Assembly (NCBI RefSeq): GCF_001189845.1
Contig: NZ_LFLZ01000067.1
Coordinates: 1-48,966 of the forward strand
Direction of reading: 5' to 3'
Length of the DNA: 48,966 bases
From: Bradyrhizobium tropiciagri
Lineage (GTDB): Bacteria > Pseudomonadota > Alphaproteobacteria > Rhizobiales > Xanthobacteraceae
A program made the position numbers and the translations under genes. The notes under the pieces were generated by a model. That model saw only the letters and a list, made by a program, of their open reading frames with translations, was not told where the DNA came from and did no database searches. Shown piece by piece: positions 31,254 through 40,249 of the stretch. The stretch's first letter is position 1, and the number at the start of each line of letters is the position of its first letter.

Positions 31254-33029
31254 CTAGCTCTTCGCCGGCAGGTTGGTGCGGATGTGCAGTTCCTTGAGCT
31301 GCTTCGGGGTCGCTTCCGACGGCGCGCCCATCAGCAAATCCATGGCCTGTTGGTTCATCGGGAACAGCGAGATCTCGCGCAGATTGTTGGTGCCGCAGAG
31401 CAGCATCACGATGCGGTCGAGGCCGGCCGCCATGCCGCCATGCGGCGGAGCGCCATACTGGAACGCGCGGTACATGCCACCGAAGCGGTCGATGACCTCC
31501 TGCTCGCCATAGCCGGCGATCTCGAACGCCTTCACCATCGCTTCCGGCTTGTGGTTGCGGATGCCGCCGGAGGCGATCTCGTAGCCGTTGCAGGCGATGT
31601 CGTACTGGAACGCCTTGATCGTCAACGGGTCCTGCGACTTCAGCGCGTCAAGCCCGCCCTGCGGCATCGAGAACGGGTTGTGCGAGAAGTCGACCTTCTT
31701 GTTCTCCTCGTCATACTCGTACATCGGGAAGTCGACGATCCAGGCGAGCTCGAACCGATCCTTGTCGATCTGGTTCAGCTCCTCGCCGAGCTTGGTGCGC
31801 GCAAGGCCCGCGAACTTCCAGAATTTTTCCGGATCGCCGGCGACGAAGAACGCGGCATCGCCTTCCTTGAGGCCGAGCTGGTCGCGGATCGCAGCCGTCC
31901 GCTCCGGACCGATGTTGTTCGCAAGCGGACCTGCGCCCTCGCCGCCCTCGCGCCACATGATGTAGCCGAGGCCGGGCTGGCCCTCCCCCTGCGCCCAGGA
32001 GTTCATGCGATCGCAGAACGCGCGGCTGCCGCCGCCGGTGCCGGGGATCGCCCAGACCTGGTTCTTCGGGTCTTCTAGCATCCGCGCGAACACCTTGAAA
32101 CCGGAGCCGCGGAAGTGCTCGGAGACTTCCTGCATCACGATCTTGTTGCGCAGGTCGGGCTTGTCGGAGCCGTATTTGCGCACGGCTTCGGCAAACGGAA
32201 TCCGCGGCCAGTTCTTGGTCACCGGCTTGCCCTTGGCAAAGTCCTCGAACACGCCCGTGATCACCGGCTCCATCGCCGCGAACACGTCGTCCTGGGTCAC
32301 AAAACTCATCTCGACGTCGAGCTGATAGAACTCGCCAGGCAGGCGGTCGGCGCGTGGGTCCTCGTCGCGGAAGCACGGCGCGATCTGGAAGTAGCGGTCG
32401 AAGCCCGACATCATCAACAGCTGCTTGTACTGCTGCGGCGCCTGCGGCAGCGCGTAGAACTTGCCGGGGTGGATGCGCGACGGCACGAGGAAGTCGCGCG
32501 CGCCTTCCGGCGAGGACGCCGTCAGGATCGGGGTCTGGAATTCGAAGAAGCCCTGCTCCTTCATCCGCTTGCGCATGGAATCGACCACCGCGCCGCGGGT
32601 CATGATGTTCTGGTGCAGCTTCTCGCGACGCAGGTCGAGGAAGCGGTACTTCAGCCTGATGTCCTCGGGATATTCCTGCTCGCCGAACACAGGCAGCGGC
32701 AACTCGGCCGCCGGGCCAAGCACCTCGATCTCCTTGATGTAGATCTCGACCATGCCGGTCGGCAGTTCGGGATTGTCGGTGCCGGCGGGGCGGCGGCGGA
32801 CCTTGCCGTCGATCCGCACCACCCATTCCGAACGGAACTTCTCGACCTCGGCGAAGGCCGGCGAATCCGGATCGGCCACGCACTGGGTGATGCCGTAATG
32901 GTCGCGCAGATCGACGAACAGCACGCCGCCATGGTCGCGGACCCGGTGGACCCAGCCTGAGAGCCGGACCGTCTGGTCGATATCGCTCTCACGGAGCGCG
33001 CCGCATGTGTGTGACCGGTAGCGATGCAT
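31254..33029 (-). CDS. aspS: Aspartyl-tRNA synthetase
   Basis: 591 residues from ATG 33029 (MHRYRSHTCGALRESDID). It charges tRNA-Asp with aspartate. An N-terminal anticodon-binding OB fold (LSGWVHRVRDHGGVLFVDLR) is followed by the class II catalytic core: GFFEFQTPILTASSPEGARD, CFRDEDPRADRLPGEFYQLD with motif 2, the bacterial GAD insertion in the middle, and GGMAAGLDRIVMLLCG with motif 3. Many alphaproteobacteria lacking asparaginyl-tRNA synthetase use a relaxed AspRS with GatCAB; I cannot tell here which type it is. Confidence 0.97.
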   Translation of the reverse strand: MHRYRSHTCGALRESDIDQTVRLSGWVHRVRDHGGVLFVDLRDHYGITQCVADPDSPAFAEVEKFRSEWVVRIDGKVRRRPAGTDNPELPTGMVEIYIKEIEVLGPAAELPLPVFGEQEYPEDIRLKYRFLDLRREKLHQNIMTRGAVVDSMRKRMKEQGFFEFQTPILTASSPEGARDFLVPSRIHPGKFYALPQAPQQYKQLLMMSGFDRYFQIAPCFRDEDPRADRLPGEFYQLDVEMSFVTQDDVFAAMEPVITGVFEDFAKGKPVTKNWPRIPFAEAVRKYGSDKPDLRNKIVMQEVSEHFRGSGFKVFARMLEDPKNQVWAIPGTGGGSRAFCDRMNSWAQGEGQPGLGYIMWREGGEGAGPLANNIGPERTAAIRDQLGLKEGDAAFFVAGDPEKFWKFAGLARTKLGEELNQIDKDRFELAWIVDFPMYEYDEENKKVDFSHNPFSMPQGGLDALKSQDPLTIKAFQYDIACNGYEIASGGIRNHKPEAMVKAFEIAGYGEQEVIDRFGGMYRAFQYGAPPHGGMAAGLDRIVMLLCGTNNLREISLFPMNQQAMDLLMGAPSEATPKQLKELHIRTNLPAKS

Positions 33030-33066
33030 TTTCGTTCCAAAAACTGATGTCGGAGGGTCGAATCGC

Positions 33067-33088
33067 GACAGGGCCAAAATGCCCTGTC
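33067..33088. promoter_or_regulatory. Hairpin in the aspS upstream region
   Basis: GACAGGGC-caaaat-GCCCTGTC is a perfect 8-bp inverted repeat 38 bases upstream of the aspS start, in the aspS-selO divergent region. It could be a 5' leader hairpin of aspS or an operator. No T-run follows. Confidence 0.5.
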
Positions 33089-33226
33089 CGAAGTTGCGGA
33101 GGGTTTACCCGACGAGGCCGGGTGCGGCAACCAATGGAACGCCGCCTTTTCGGGCCAAACCGCAGATTTTCCGCACCGAGGCCGCCAATCGTTTGCCTAT
33201 TCGGCCCGCGGGCCTATCTTCCCGAT

Positions 33227-34699
33227 ATGACCATCCATTTCCCGTTCCAGAACACCTATTCGGCGCTGCCGGCGAACTTTTTCGCCCGCGTCGCGCCGAC
33301 CCCGGTGGCCGCCCCCCGGCTGATCAAGCTGAACCGGCCGCTCGCGGTCCAGCTCGGGCTGGATCCGGACCTGTTGTCGACGCCGGAAGGCGCCGAAATC
33401 CTCGCCGGCAAGCGGCTGCCTGACGGCGCCGACCCGATCGCCATGGCCTATGCCGGCCACCAGTTCGGGCACTTTGTTCCCCAGCTCGGCGACGGCCGCG
33501 CCATCCTGCTCGGTGAGGTCATCGACAAGGACGGCGTCCGCCGCGACATCCAGCTCAAGGGATCTGGCCCCACCCCGTTCTCCCGCCGTGGCGACGGCCG
33601 CGCTGCGCTCGGCCCGGTGCTGCGCGAATACATCGTCAGCGAGGCGATGTTCGCGCTGGGCATCCCGACCACCCGGTCGCTGGCCGCGGTCGTCACCGGC
33701 GAGCCGGTGATGCGCGAGACCGCGCTGCCGGGCGCGGTGCTGACCCGCGTTGCCGCGAGCCACATCCGCGTCGGCACCTTCCAGTTCTTCGCCGCCCGCG
33801 GCGACACCGACGGCGTGCGCGCCCTCGCCGACCACGTCATTGCCAGGCACTATCCCGAGCTGAGGGATGCGGCGCAGCCCTATCACGCCCTGCTCGCCGG
33901 TGTCGTCGCGCGGCAGGCGTCGCTGGTCGCGCGCTGGCTCCTGGTCGGCTTCATCCACGGCGTGATGAACACCGACAACACCTCGATCTCGGGCGAGACG
34001 ATCGACTACGGTCCCTGCGCCTTCCTCGACGCCTACAACCCGGCGCAGGTGTTCTCCTCGATCGACGAGATGGGCCGCTACGCCTACGCCAACCAGCCGC
34101 GCATCGCGCTGTGGAATCTGACCCGGCTCGCCGAGTGCCTGCTGCCGCTGTTCGACAGCGAGCAGGAGAAGGCGATCGAGCAGGCGCAGACGATCCTCGG
34201 CGAATTCCCGGAAAAGTTCACCGCGGCCTATCAGGCCGGGCTGCGCGCCAAGGTCGGCCTGTTCACCGCGCGCGACGGCGACGAGGCGCTGATCCAGGAC
34301 CTGCTCGACACGATGGCCAAGAACACGGCCGACTTCACCCTGACCTTCCGTCATCTCGGCGACGCCGCGGCCGATAACGCCGCCGACGTCCGCGCGCAGT
34401 TCACCGACGCCGCCGCGTTCGACGAATGGGCGGCCCGCTGGCGCACCCGCCTCGCGCTGGAACCGCAGACGCCTGCCGAGCGCAAGGCGGCGATGGGTGC
34501 CGTCAATCCGGCGTTCATCCCGCGCAACCACCGCATCGAGGCGGTGATCCAGGCGGCCGTCAACAACGACGATTACGCGCCATTCGAGGAGTTGCTGACG
34601 GTGTTGGCAAAGCCGTTCGAGGATCAGCCGCAGTTCGCCGCCTACGCCGACCCGCCGCTGCCCGAGCAGATGGTGACGCAGACGTTCTGCGGGACGTGA
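33227..34699 (+). CDS. selO: Protein adenylyltransferase SelO
   Basis: 490 residues from ATG 33227 (MTIHFPFQNTYSALP); the frame continues upstream but that part is not family-like. Marks of the SelO/YdiU pseudokinase family are MAYAGHQFGHFVPQLGDGRA, LKGSGPTPFSRRGDGRAALG, YIVSEAMFALGIPTTRSLA, FIHGVMNTDNTSISGETIDY and the following GPCAF. SelO binds ATP in reversed orientation and transfers AMP to Ser, Thr or Tyr of proteins, with a role in redox stress. Divergent from aspS. Confidence 0.95.
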   Translation: MTIHFPFQNTYSALPANFFARVAPTPVAAPRLIKLNRPLAVQLGLDPDLLSTPEGAEILAGKRLPDGADPIAMAYAGHQFGHFVPQLGDGRAILLGEVIDKDGVRRDIQLKGSGPTPFSRRGDGRAALGPVLREYIVSEAMFALGIPTTRSLAAVVTGEPVMRETALPGAVLTRVAASHIRVGTFQFFAARGDTDGVRALADHVIARHYPELRDAAQPYHALLAGVVARQASLVARWLLVGFIHGVMNTDNTSISGETIDYGPCAFLDAYNPAQVFSSIDEMGRYAYANQPRIALWNLTRLAECLLPLFDSEQEKAIEQAQTILGEFPEKFTAAYQAGLRAKVGLFTARDGDEALIQDLLDTMAKNTADFTLTFRHLGDAAADNAADVRAQFTDAAAFDEWAARWRTRLALEPQTPAERKAAMGAVNPAFIPRNHRIEAVIQAAVNNDDYAPFEELLTVLAKPFEDQPQFAAYADPPLPEQMVTQTFCGT

Positions 34700-34726
34700 G
34701 GCACCGGCGTCATTGCGAGGAGTTTC

Positions 34727-34810
34727 GTAGGATGGGTAGAGCGCAGCGAAACCCATCAATTGTATCCACGTGGCGGGACGATGGGTTTCGCTTCGCTCTA
34801 CCCATCCTAC
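34727..34810. repeat. Intergenic palindromic repeat, family B copy 2
   Basis: GTAGGATGGGTAGAGCGCAG at 34727, mirrored by GCTTCGCTCTACCCATCCTA and C at 34810, with AAACCCATC/GATGGGTTT inner arms. Same element as at 25719-25801. It lies between convergent selO and the MDR gene. Confidence 0.9.
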
Positions 34811-34816
34811 GATCCC

Positions 34817-35806
34817 TCACACCGTCACGACGATCTTCCCGAACTGCACGTTCGATTCCAGATACCGGTGCGCTTCGACGATCTCTTCGAACGGAAACGT
34901 CCGCGCGATGATCGGCTTCAGCGCGCCGTCCGCCAGCCCGTCGAGGATGAACGCCTTCGCCGCGGCGAGCCGCGCAGGATCCTGGACAATCTCGTGCACG
35001 CGGTAGCCGCGCAGGATCAGGCTCTTGCTCAGCACCGTGAACAGCGGAAACGGCGTCGGCTCGGGGCTGAGCCCGCCATACTCGATCAGGATGCCGCCAT
35101 GCGCCATCGCTGCTGTCAGCGGCGCGAAGACGGGGCCGCCCACGGGATCGAGCACCACGCGGACGCCGTCCGGCCCCGCGATCTGCTCCAGCCTTGATTG
35201 CAGGTCCTCCTCCGCGGACGCGATCACATGCGCGGCACCGGCGTCGCGCAGCGCCTGCACCTTGGCTGAGCTGCGCGTGACCGCGATCGGGATCGCGCCG
35301 ATGCGATTGGCGATCTGGATCGCGGTGAGCCCGACGCTGCTCGATGCTGCCGTGATGACGGCGAACTCCCCCCGGCCAAGCTTCGCAATGTCGATCAGGG
35401 CGCCATACGCCGTGAGATATTGCATCCACAGCGCGGCCGCCGTCTCGAACGCAAGCGCCGGCGGATGCCTGACGACCAGCTCGGCCGGGAATGCCGCGAG
35501 CTCGGCGTACGCCGGCCATCGCGCCATCGAGATCGGCGGCACGATGCTGACCGCATCCCCTGGCGCGAAATCGACGACGCCATCGCCGATCGCCTCGACA
35601 AGGCCGGCGGCTTCGAGGCCGAGGCCGGACGGCAGCGCCGGCGTCTCGATATAGGTCCCGCTGCGCATCAGGGCCTCGGCACGGTTCAGTCCGAGCGCCT
35701 TGATCCGGATCCGGACCTCGCCGCGCGCAGGTGGCGCAATCGCAACCTCCTCGATCCGCAGCACCTCGGGACCACCAATTTGATGAAAGCGAACGACACG
35801 AGTCAT
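34817..35806 (-). CDS. Zinc-type alcohol dehydrogenase/quinone oxidoreductase family (MDR)
   Basis: 329 residues from ATG 35806, with GGAG 8 bases upstream. The MDR pattern is GGPEVLRIEEVAIAPPARGE, LGLNRAEALMRSGTY, ALPSGLGLEAAGLVEAIGDG, and a Rossmann part AVITAASSSVGLTAIQIANR. It lacks the structural zinc cysteines, so it is closer to the zinc-free quinone oxidoreductases that use NADPH. It is divergent from a LysR-type gene, its likely regulator, with about 100 bases between. Confidence 0.9.
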   Translation of the reverse strand: MTRVVRFHQIGGPEVLRIEEVAIAPPARGEVRIRIKALGLNRAEALMRSGTYIETPALPSGLGLEAAGLVEAIGDGVVDFAPGDAVSIVPPISMARWPAYAELAAFPAELVVRHPPALAFETAAALWMQYLTAYGALIDIAKLGRGEFAVITAASSSVGLTAIQIANRIGAIPIAVTRSSAKVQALRDAGAAHVIASAEEDLQSRLEQIAGPDGVRVVLDPVGGPVFAPLTAAMAHGGILIEYGGLSPEPTPFPLFTVLSKSLILRGYRVHEIVQDPARLAAAKAFILDGLADGALKPIIARTFPFEEIVEAHRYLESNVQFGKIVVTV

Positions 35807-35907
35807 CGGCAACACTCCAAAACAGTTGAATTGAATGGAGCTATGCCAAGGCCAATTCAGCGGATAAATCAGCCCGCAGACTGAACAGTCAAAACTGGGA
35901 GTTTCGA

Positions 35908-36809
35908 ATGATGGACCGCCTGACCAGCATGGCCGTGTTTCTCAGGGCAGTCGATCTCGGCTCGTTCGCGGCCGCCGCCGACGCGCTCGAGATGTCGGGC
36001 CCGATGGTCGGCAAGCATGTCAGCTTCCTCGAACAGCGGCTCGGCGTCCGCCTGATCCACCGCACCACTCGGCGTCAGAGCCTGACCGAGTTCGGACAGG
36101 CCTATTACGAACGCTGCCGCGCAGTGTTGGCCGAGGCGGACGCCGCCGACGCCATCGCGGCCGACGCGTTGTCCGAACCGCGCGGCCGGCTCAAGGTGAC
36201 CATGCCGGCGCTGCTGGGCCGGCACTGCGTGGCGCCGCTGCTGCTCAAGCTGGCGCAGAAATATCCGGCGCTGGAGCTCGATCTCTCGTTCGGCGATCCG
36301 GTCGCGACCTGATGGAAGGCGGCTACGACCTTGCGATCAGGACCGGCGAGCTCGCCGAGCAGGCGAGCGTGATCACGCGGCGCATCGCGCGCCAGCGCAT
36401 GGTGGTGTGCGGTTCGCGCGCATATCTGAAGGCGCACGGCAAGCCGCGCACGCTCGACGAGCTCGACCAGCACCAGGCGATCGTCTATCGCCGCTTGGGC
36501 CGCGCGCGCCCATGGCTGTTCCCGCGCGACGGTGCGCCGCCGCGCGAGGTCTGGCCGGCGGGGCGGCTCAAGCTCGATGATCTCGAAGCGATCGCCGACG
36601 CCGCCGCGCGCGGCATGGGGCTGGCGTGGCTGCCCTCCTGGCTGGTACGCGAGCGCCTCGAGCGCGGCGCGCTGGTCCGCGTTCTCGGCACCGAGGGCGA
36701 ACTGCCCTATGACTGCCATGCGCTGTGGCTGCCGACGCCGCGCCTGCCGCTGAAAGTTCGGCTTGCGGTCGATGCGCTCGCCGCCGCGCTGCCGAAGCTC
36801 GTGGCCTAG
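35908..36809 (+). pseudogene. LysR-family regulator, single-base frameshift
   Basis: The first part has the LysR helix-turn-helix: MDRLTSMAVFLRAVDLGSFA, ADALEMSGPMVGKHVSFLEQ, RLGVRLIHRTTRRQSLTEFG. It ends at LSFGDPVAT at 36312. The next frame starts EGGYDLAIRTGELAEQ and runs as the effector domain to VDALAAALPKLVA at 36809. Adding one G at 36306 gives FGDPVADLMEGGYDLAIR with no other change. As written, the DNA-binding half and the effector half are separated. It lies divergent from the MDR gene. Confidence 0.9.
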
Positions 36810-36953
36810 CGTGCGCGGTTCCCGCGATGCCCGTCGTGAGCGTTAACTCACCCTCCACCATGCCGGGAGGCTCGCGGCGGTAACCATAAGGCTTAACAGC
36901 GCGTCAACGCTCCCCCAACAAGTCTAACTGCTTCTGATGGGGGAGAACGGCCC

Positions 36954-37064
36954 GTGGACGCATTTGCATTCGAATTTATGGGATTGGCGATGATCGCGCT
37001 GTGTCTCGTCGTACTGGCGATGCCTGCGGCGCGCCGGCCGTCGAAGAACATGCGCTACGAGTGA
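36954..37064 (+). CDS. 36-residue membrane peptide
   Basis: A GTG start with a strong GGGGGAG ribosome site 8 bases upstream. The product MDAFAFEFMGLAMIALCLVV continues LAMPAARRPSKNMRYE: one hydrophobic segment, then a basic tail, which predicts an inner-membrane peptide with the tail in the cytoplasm. The strong ribosome site and clean composition support it being real. I do not recognise a family. Confidence 0.6.
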   Translation: MDAFAFEFMGLAMIALCLVVLAMPAARRPSKNMRYE

Positions 37065-37137
37065 TGCGCCCGATACGGCGCGGACCCGCATGTGATAGAC
37101 AGGCGCGCCGTTTCGGCGCCGTCAGGGGAGATCGTTC

Positions 37138-37530
37138 ATGTTGGATCACGTCTCCATCACCGTCTCCAACATACGCGCCGCCGAGCCCTTCTACGACGCG
37201 GTGATGGCAGCTCTCGGCGTCACCAAGATGAGCAGCGGTGATACGTGGATCAGCTACGGCGAGCGCTGCGACGCATATCATCCCGACCTGACCTATCTGC
37301 TGATACGCCCTGGACCGGTGCCGGAAGCAGCACACGGCCGGCATTGGTGCTTCAAGGCGCAACTCCGGGAGCAGGTCGACGCATTTTGGCAAGCCGGGCT
37401 GGCGGCAGGAGGATCGGACGAAGGCGCGCCGGGCCTTCGGCCCGAGTACCATCGACACTACTACGGAGCTTTCCTGCGCGACCCGGACGGCAACCGTATC
37501 GAAGCCGTCTGCCATCGGCGCTTCGACTAG
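37138..37530 (+). CDS. VOC/glyoxalase-family protein
   Basis: 130 residues with two beta-alpha-beta-beta-beta units. MLDHVSITVSNIRAAEPFYD at the start holds a metal histidine. RHWCFKAQLREQVDAFWQAG begins the second unit, and RDPDGNRIEAVCHRRFD holds the closing metal glutamate. VOC enzymes include glyoxalases, dioxygenases and fosfomycin-resistance proteins; the reaction is unknown. Preceded by GGGGAG 6 bases before ATG. Confidence 0.9.
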   Translation: MLDHVSITVSNIRAAEPFYDAVMAALGVTKMSSGDTWISYGERCDAYHPDLTYLLIRPGPVPEAAHGRHWCFKAQLREQVDAFWQAGLAAGGSDEGAPGLRPEYHRHYYGAFLRDPDGNRIEAVCHRRFD

Positions 37531-37752
37531 AGCCGCGACTTCGCTGCTGTCGTATCAGGCCGCGCCGATCGTGGTCGCCGCCGGCATGGCGGTGCCGACC
37601 AGCCCGGCGGCTCGTCGTGGCGCGATCTCGTTTGTCATGCTAGCGCCGTTTGGTCTGGTTCCGGCTGCTCGGTTGGATCGGCTGAGCGGCACGCGCAAGC
37701 GTCACCAAATCGCGATATCTTCGTCCGACGCCAATCAGGGAATTGACGACGC

Positions 37753-38976
37753 GTGAACGACACCGAGGTCCGGCAGCCCAACACACCGCCCTCCATCGCG
37801 AGCGCGTCGCATTCGCCGCTGGAGGTACTGCTCATCTTCCTCAAGCTCGGCGTCAGCTGTTTCGGCGGCCCGATTGCCCATATCGGCTATTTCCGCGACG
37901 AGTTCGTCATCCGCCGGCGCTGGCTGGACGAGCAGGCCTATGCGGATCTGGTCGCGCTCTGCCAATTCCTGCCCGGCCCCGCCAGCAGCCAGGTCGGCTT
38001 TTCGCTCGGCCTGATGCGCGCTGGCTATCTGGGCGCGCTGGCGGCCTGGACCGGGTTCACGCTGCCGTCGGCGATCGCGCTCGTGCTGTTCGCCTTTGGC
38101 GCCAGCGGATTGAGCGGCCCGGCCGGCGCAGGGCTGGTGCACGGCCTCAAGCTGGTCGCGGTGGCGATCGTGGCGCAGGCGGTCTGGGGCATGGCGCGCT
38201 CGCTCTGCCCCGACCGCGAGCGCGCGTCGATCGCGACGGTGGCGGCGCTCATCATCCTCGCCAGTCCGTCGTCGATCGCGCAGATCGGCGCCATCGTGCT
38301 CGGCGCCCTCGCCGGGCTCTGGTTCTGCCGGGCGCAAATGGCCAACGGCGTCACGCAGATCGCCATGCCGGTGTCGCGCCGCGCTGGCGTCGCCGCGCTG
38401 ATCCTCTTCCTCGCCCTGCTGGTCGGGCTGCCGCTCCTCGCCCGCGCATGGCCCGGCCTCGGCCTGTTCGAGGCGTTCTACCGCTCCGGTGCGCTGGTGT
38501 TCGGTGGCGGCCATGTCGTGCTGCCGCTGCTGCGCGAAGCGGTGGTGACGCCGGGCTGGATCGGCGACGATGCGTTCCTCACCGGCTATGGCGCCGCGCA
38601 GGCCGTGCCGGGCCCGCTGTTCACCTTCGCCGCCTATCTCGGCGCCATGATCGGCGGCGCGCCGGGCGCGGTCGTTGGCCTCGTCGGCATCTTCGTGCCG
38701 GGAATTCTCGTCCTGCTCGCAGCGCTGCCGTTCTGGGATCAATTCCGCAAGCGGCCGGCGACGCAGGCGATGATGCGCGGCGTCAATGCGTCGGTGGTCG
38801 GCATCCTCGGTGCCGCGCTCTACAATCCGGTGTGGACCAGCAGCGTGCAGCGTCCGCTCGATTTTGGCATCGCGCTGGCGGGCTTCGTCCTGCTCACGGC
38901 CTGGCGGGCACCGCCGCTCGTGGTGGTCGTGCTCAGCGCGGCCGCCGGCGTCGCCACCGGTCTCCTGCAAACGTGA
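37753..38976 (+). CDS. chrA: Chromate transporter, two-domain long form
   Basis: 407 residues from GTG 37753. Two CHR domains with about ten membrane helices. The first has LKLGVSCFGGPIAHIGYFRD and CQFLPGPASSQVGFSLGL. The second has FYRSGALVFGGGHVVLPLLR and AAQAVPGPLFTFAAYLGAMI. The paired GG-P and PGP motifs in each half are typical of ChrA, which expels chromate and may handle sulfate-like anions. No chrB regulator is nearby. Confidence 0.94.
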   Translation: MNDTEVRQPNTPPSIASASHSPLEVLLIFLKLGVSCFGGPIAHIGYFRDEFVIRRRWLDEQAYADLVALCQFLPGPASSQVGFSLGLMRAGYLGALAAWTGFTLPSAIALVLFAFGASGLSGPAGAGLVHGLKLVAVAIVAQAVWGMARSLCPDRERASIATVAALIILASPSSIAQIGAIVLGALAGLWFCRAQMANGVTQIAMPVSRRAGVAALILFLALLVGLPLLARAWPGLGLFEAFYRSGALVFGGGHVVLPLLREAVVTPGWIGDDAFLTGYGAAQAVPGPLFTFAAYLGAMIGGAPGAVVGLVGIFVPGILVLLAALPFWDQFRKRPATQAMMRGVNASVVGILGAALYNPVWTSSVQRPLDFGIALAGFVLLTAWRAPPLVVVVLSAAAGVATGLLQT

Positions 38977-39044
38977 ACGGCCAACCGCCGTTTCGCCGGC
39001 CGGATTAAGGACGCCTTCACGGCTGGCGGCCAAAATACCGGCAT

Positions 39045-40199
39045 ATGCCAAATGTTCCTAAACATGCGGATCCGAGCCGTGTTCCCGTGCTGGACCTGCT
39101 GCGGCTCGCCGCGGTCGGGGCCGTGATCCTGTATCATTACGGCTTCTGGGGCACCGCATCGCATGGCGCACAAATGGTGGCGTTGCCGTATCTCGCCCCG
39201 GTCGCCCAGTATGGCTTCCTCGGCGTCCCCGTGTTCTTCGCGATCTCCGGCTTCGTCATCGCCTATTCGACGGAAGGCCGCACGCCGGTCGGTTTCGCGA
39301 TCGCCCGCTTCAGCCGGATCTATCCGACCTTCGTCATCTGCATGACGTTGACCTTCCTTGCGACGCTGCTGCTCGGCCATGCTTGGTTTCAGGTGACGTG
39401 CGGACAGTGGCTCGCCAACCTTTTCATCGCAGCGCCGATGCTCGGCCAGCCCTACATGGATGACGCCTACTGGTCGCTGGTGATCGAGGTCGTGTTCTAC
39501 GCCTGGGTCGCGCTGCTGCTGGCCTGGGGCATCTTCCCGCGGCGGATCGACACCATCATCGTGGCGTGGATCGCGATCACCTTCGCCAACGAACTGACGC
39601 TCGATGTTCCCCTGTTCGAGAAGCTGTTCATGGCCGACGACAGCGGCTTCTTTGCCGTCGGGCTCCTGATCTATGAGCACTATCGCGGACGGCGCGACAT
39701 GAGGCTCTACAGCCTGCTGACGCTGGCGATGGGAACGGCGACGTTCCAGGCCGTCCACAAGCTGGAGCGGCTCGGCGTCCACACCCATGGCAGCTTCGAT
39801 CCGCGCGTCGTCACCGCGATCTGCATCGTCTCGCTCGGCATCGTGTTCGCCGCCACCCGCATCAAGTCGGTGCCGCTGCCGGACAGCCTGGTCAGGGCCG
39901 TGGGTGGCATCACCTACCCGCTCTACCTGCTGCATCTGCAGCTCGGCTACGTGATCCTGCTCCTGATCACGCCAACGCCGGACGCGTTCTCGACTGCGTT
40001 TGTCGTGGCATGCATGGTCGCACTGGCGTGGTTCGTCTGGCGTTTCCTCGAAGCTCCCGCGCATTACCTCGTCAGAGAAAAGCTCACGCTGCTGGCCTCA
40101 CGGTACGGATGGCCCTCGCGCATTCGCGCGGACGAACCGCAGATTGATCCGGGCCATAGCGCCCCGGCGATCGAGGCCGGACGGATCGCCAATCATTGA
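39045..40199 (+). CDS. Membrane acyltransferase (acyltransferase 3/OafA type)
   Basis: 384 residues with about ten membrane helices. The family signature is LDLLRLAAVGAVILYHYGFW with the catalytic histidine near the start, GVPVFFAISGFVIAYSTEG with the conserved ISGF, and ARFSRIYPTFVICMTLTF. It transfers acyl groups, often acetyl, to sugars of lipopolysaccharide or exopolysaccharide. No polysaccharide cluster is adjacent. It follows chrA by 68 bases. Confidence 0.92.
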   Translation: MPNVPKHADPSRVPVLDLLRLAAVGAVILYHYGFWGTASHGAQMVALPYLAPVAQYGFLGVPVFFAISGFVIAYSTEGRTPVGFAIARFSRIYPTFVICMTLTFLATLLLGHAWFQVTCGQWLANLFIAAPMLGQPYMDDAYWSLVIEVVFYAWVALLLAWGIFPRRIDTIIVAWIAITFANELTLDVPLFEKLFMADDSGFFAVGLLIYEHYRGRRDMRLYSLLTLAMGTATFQAVHKLERLGVHTHGSFDPRVVTAICIVSLGIVFAATRIKSVPLPDSLVRAVGGITYPLYLLHLQLGYVILLLITPTPDAFSTAFVVACMVALAWFVWRFLEAPAHYLVREKLTLLASRYGWPSRIRADEPQIDPGHSAPAIEAGRIANH

Positions 40200-40249
40200 G
40201 TTGCCCGACGGCACAGGTTGCCGAGAAAGCAGGCAAACGCCCTCATCCG

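Noticed and set aside
37743..39008. 421-codon frame overlapping chrA on the same strand
   Set aside because: Out-of-frame reading of chrA; the chrA frame has paired CHR motifs.
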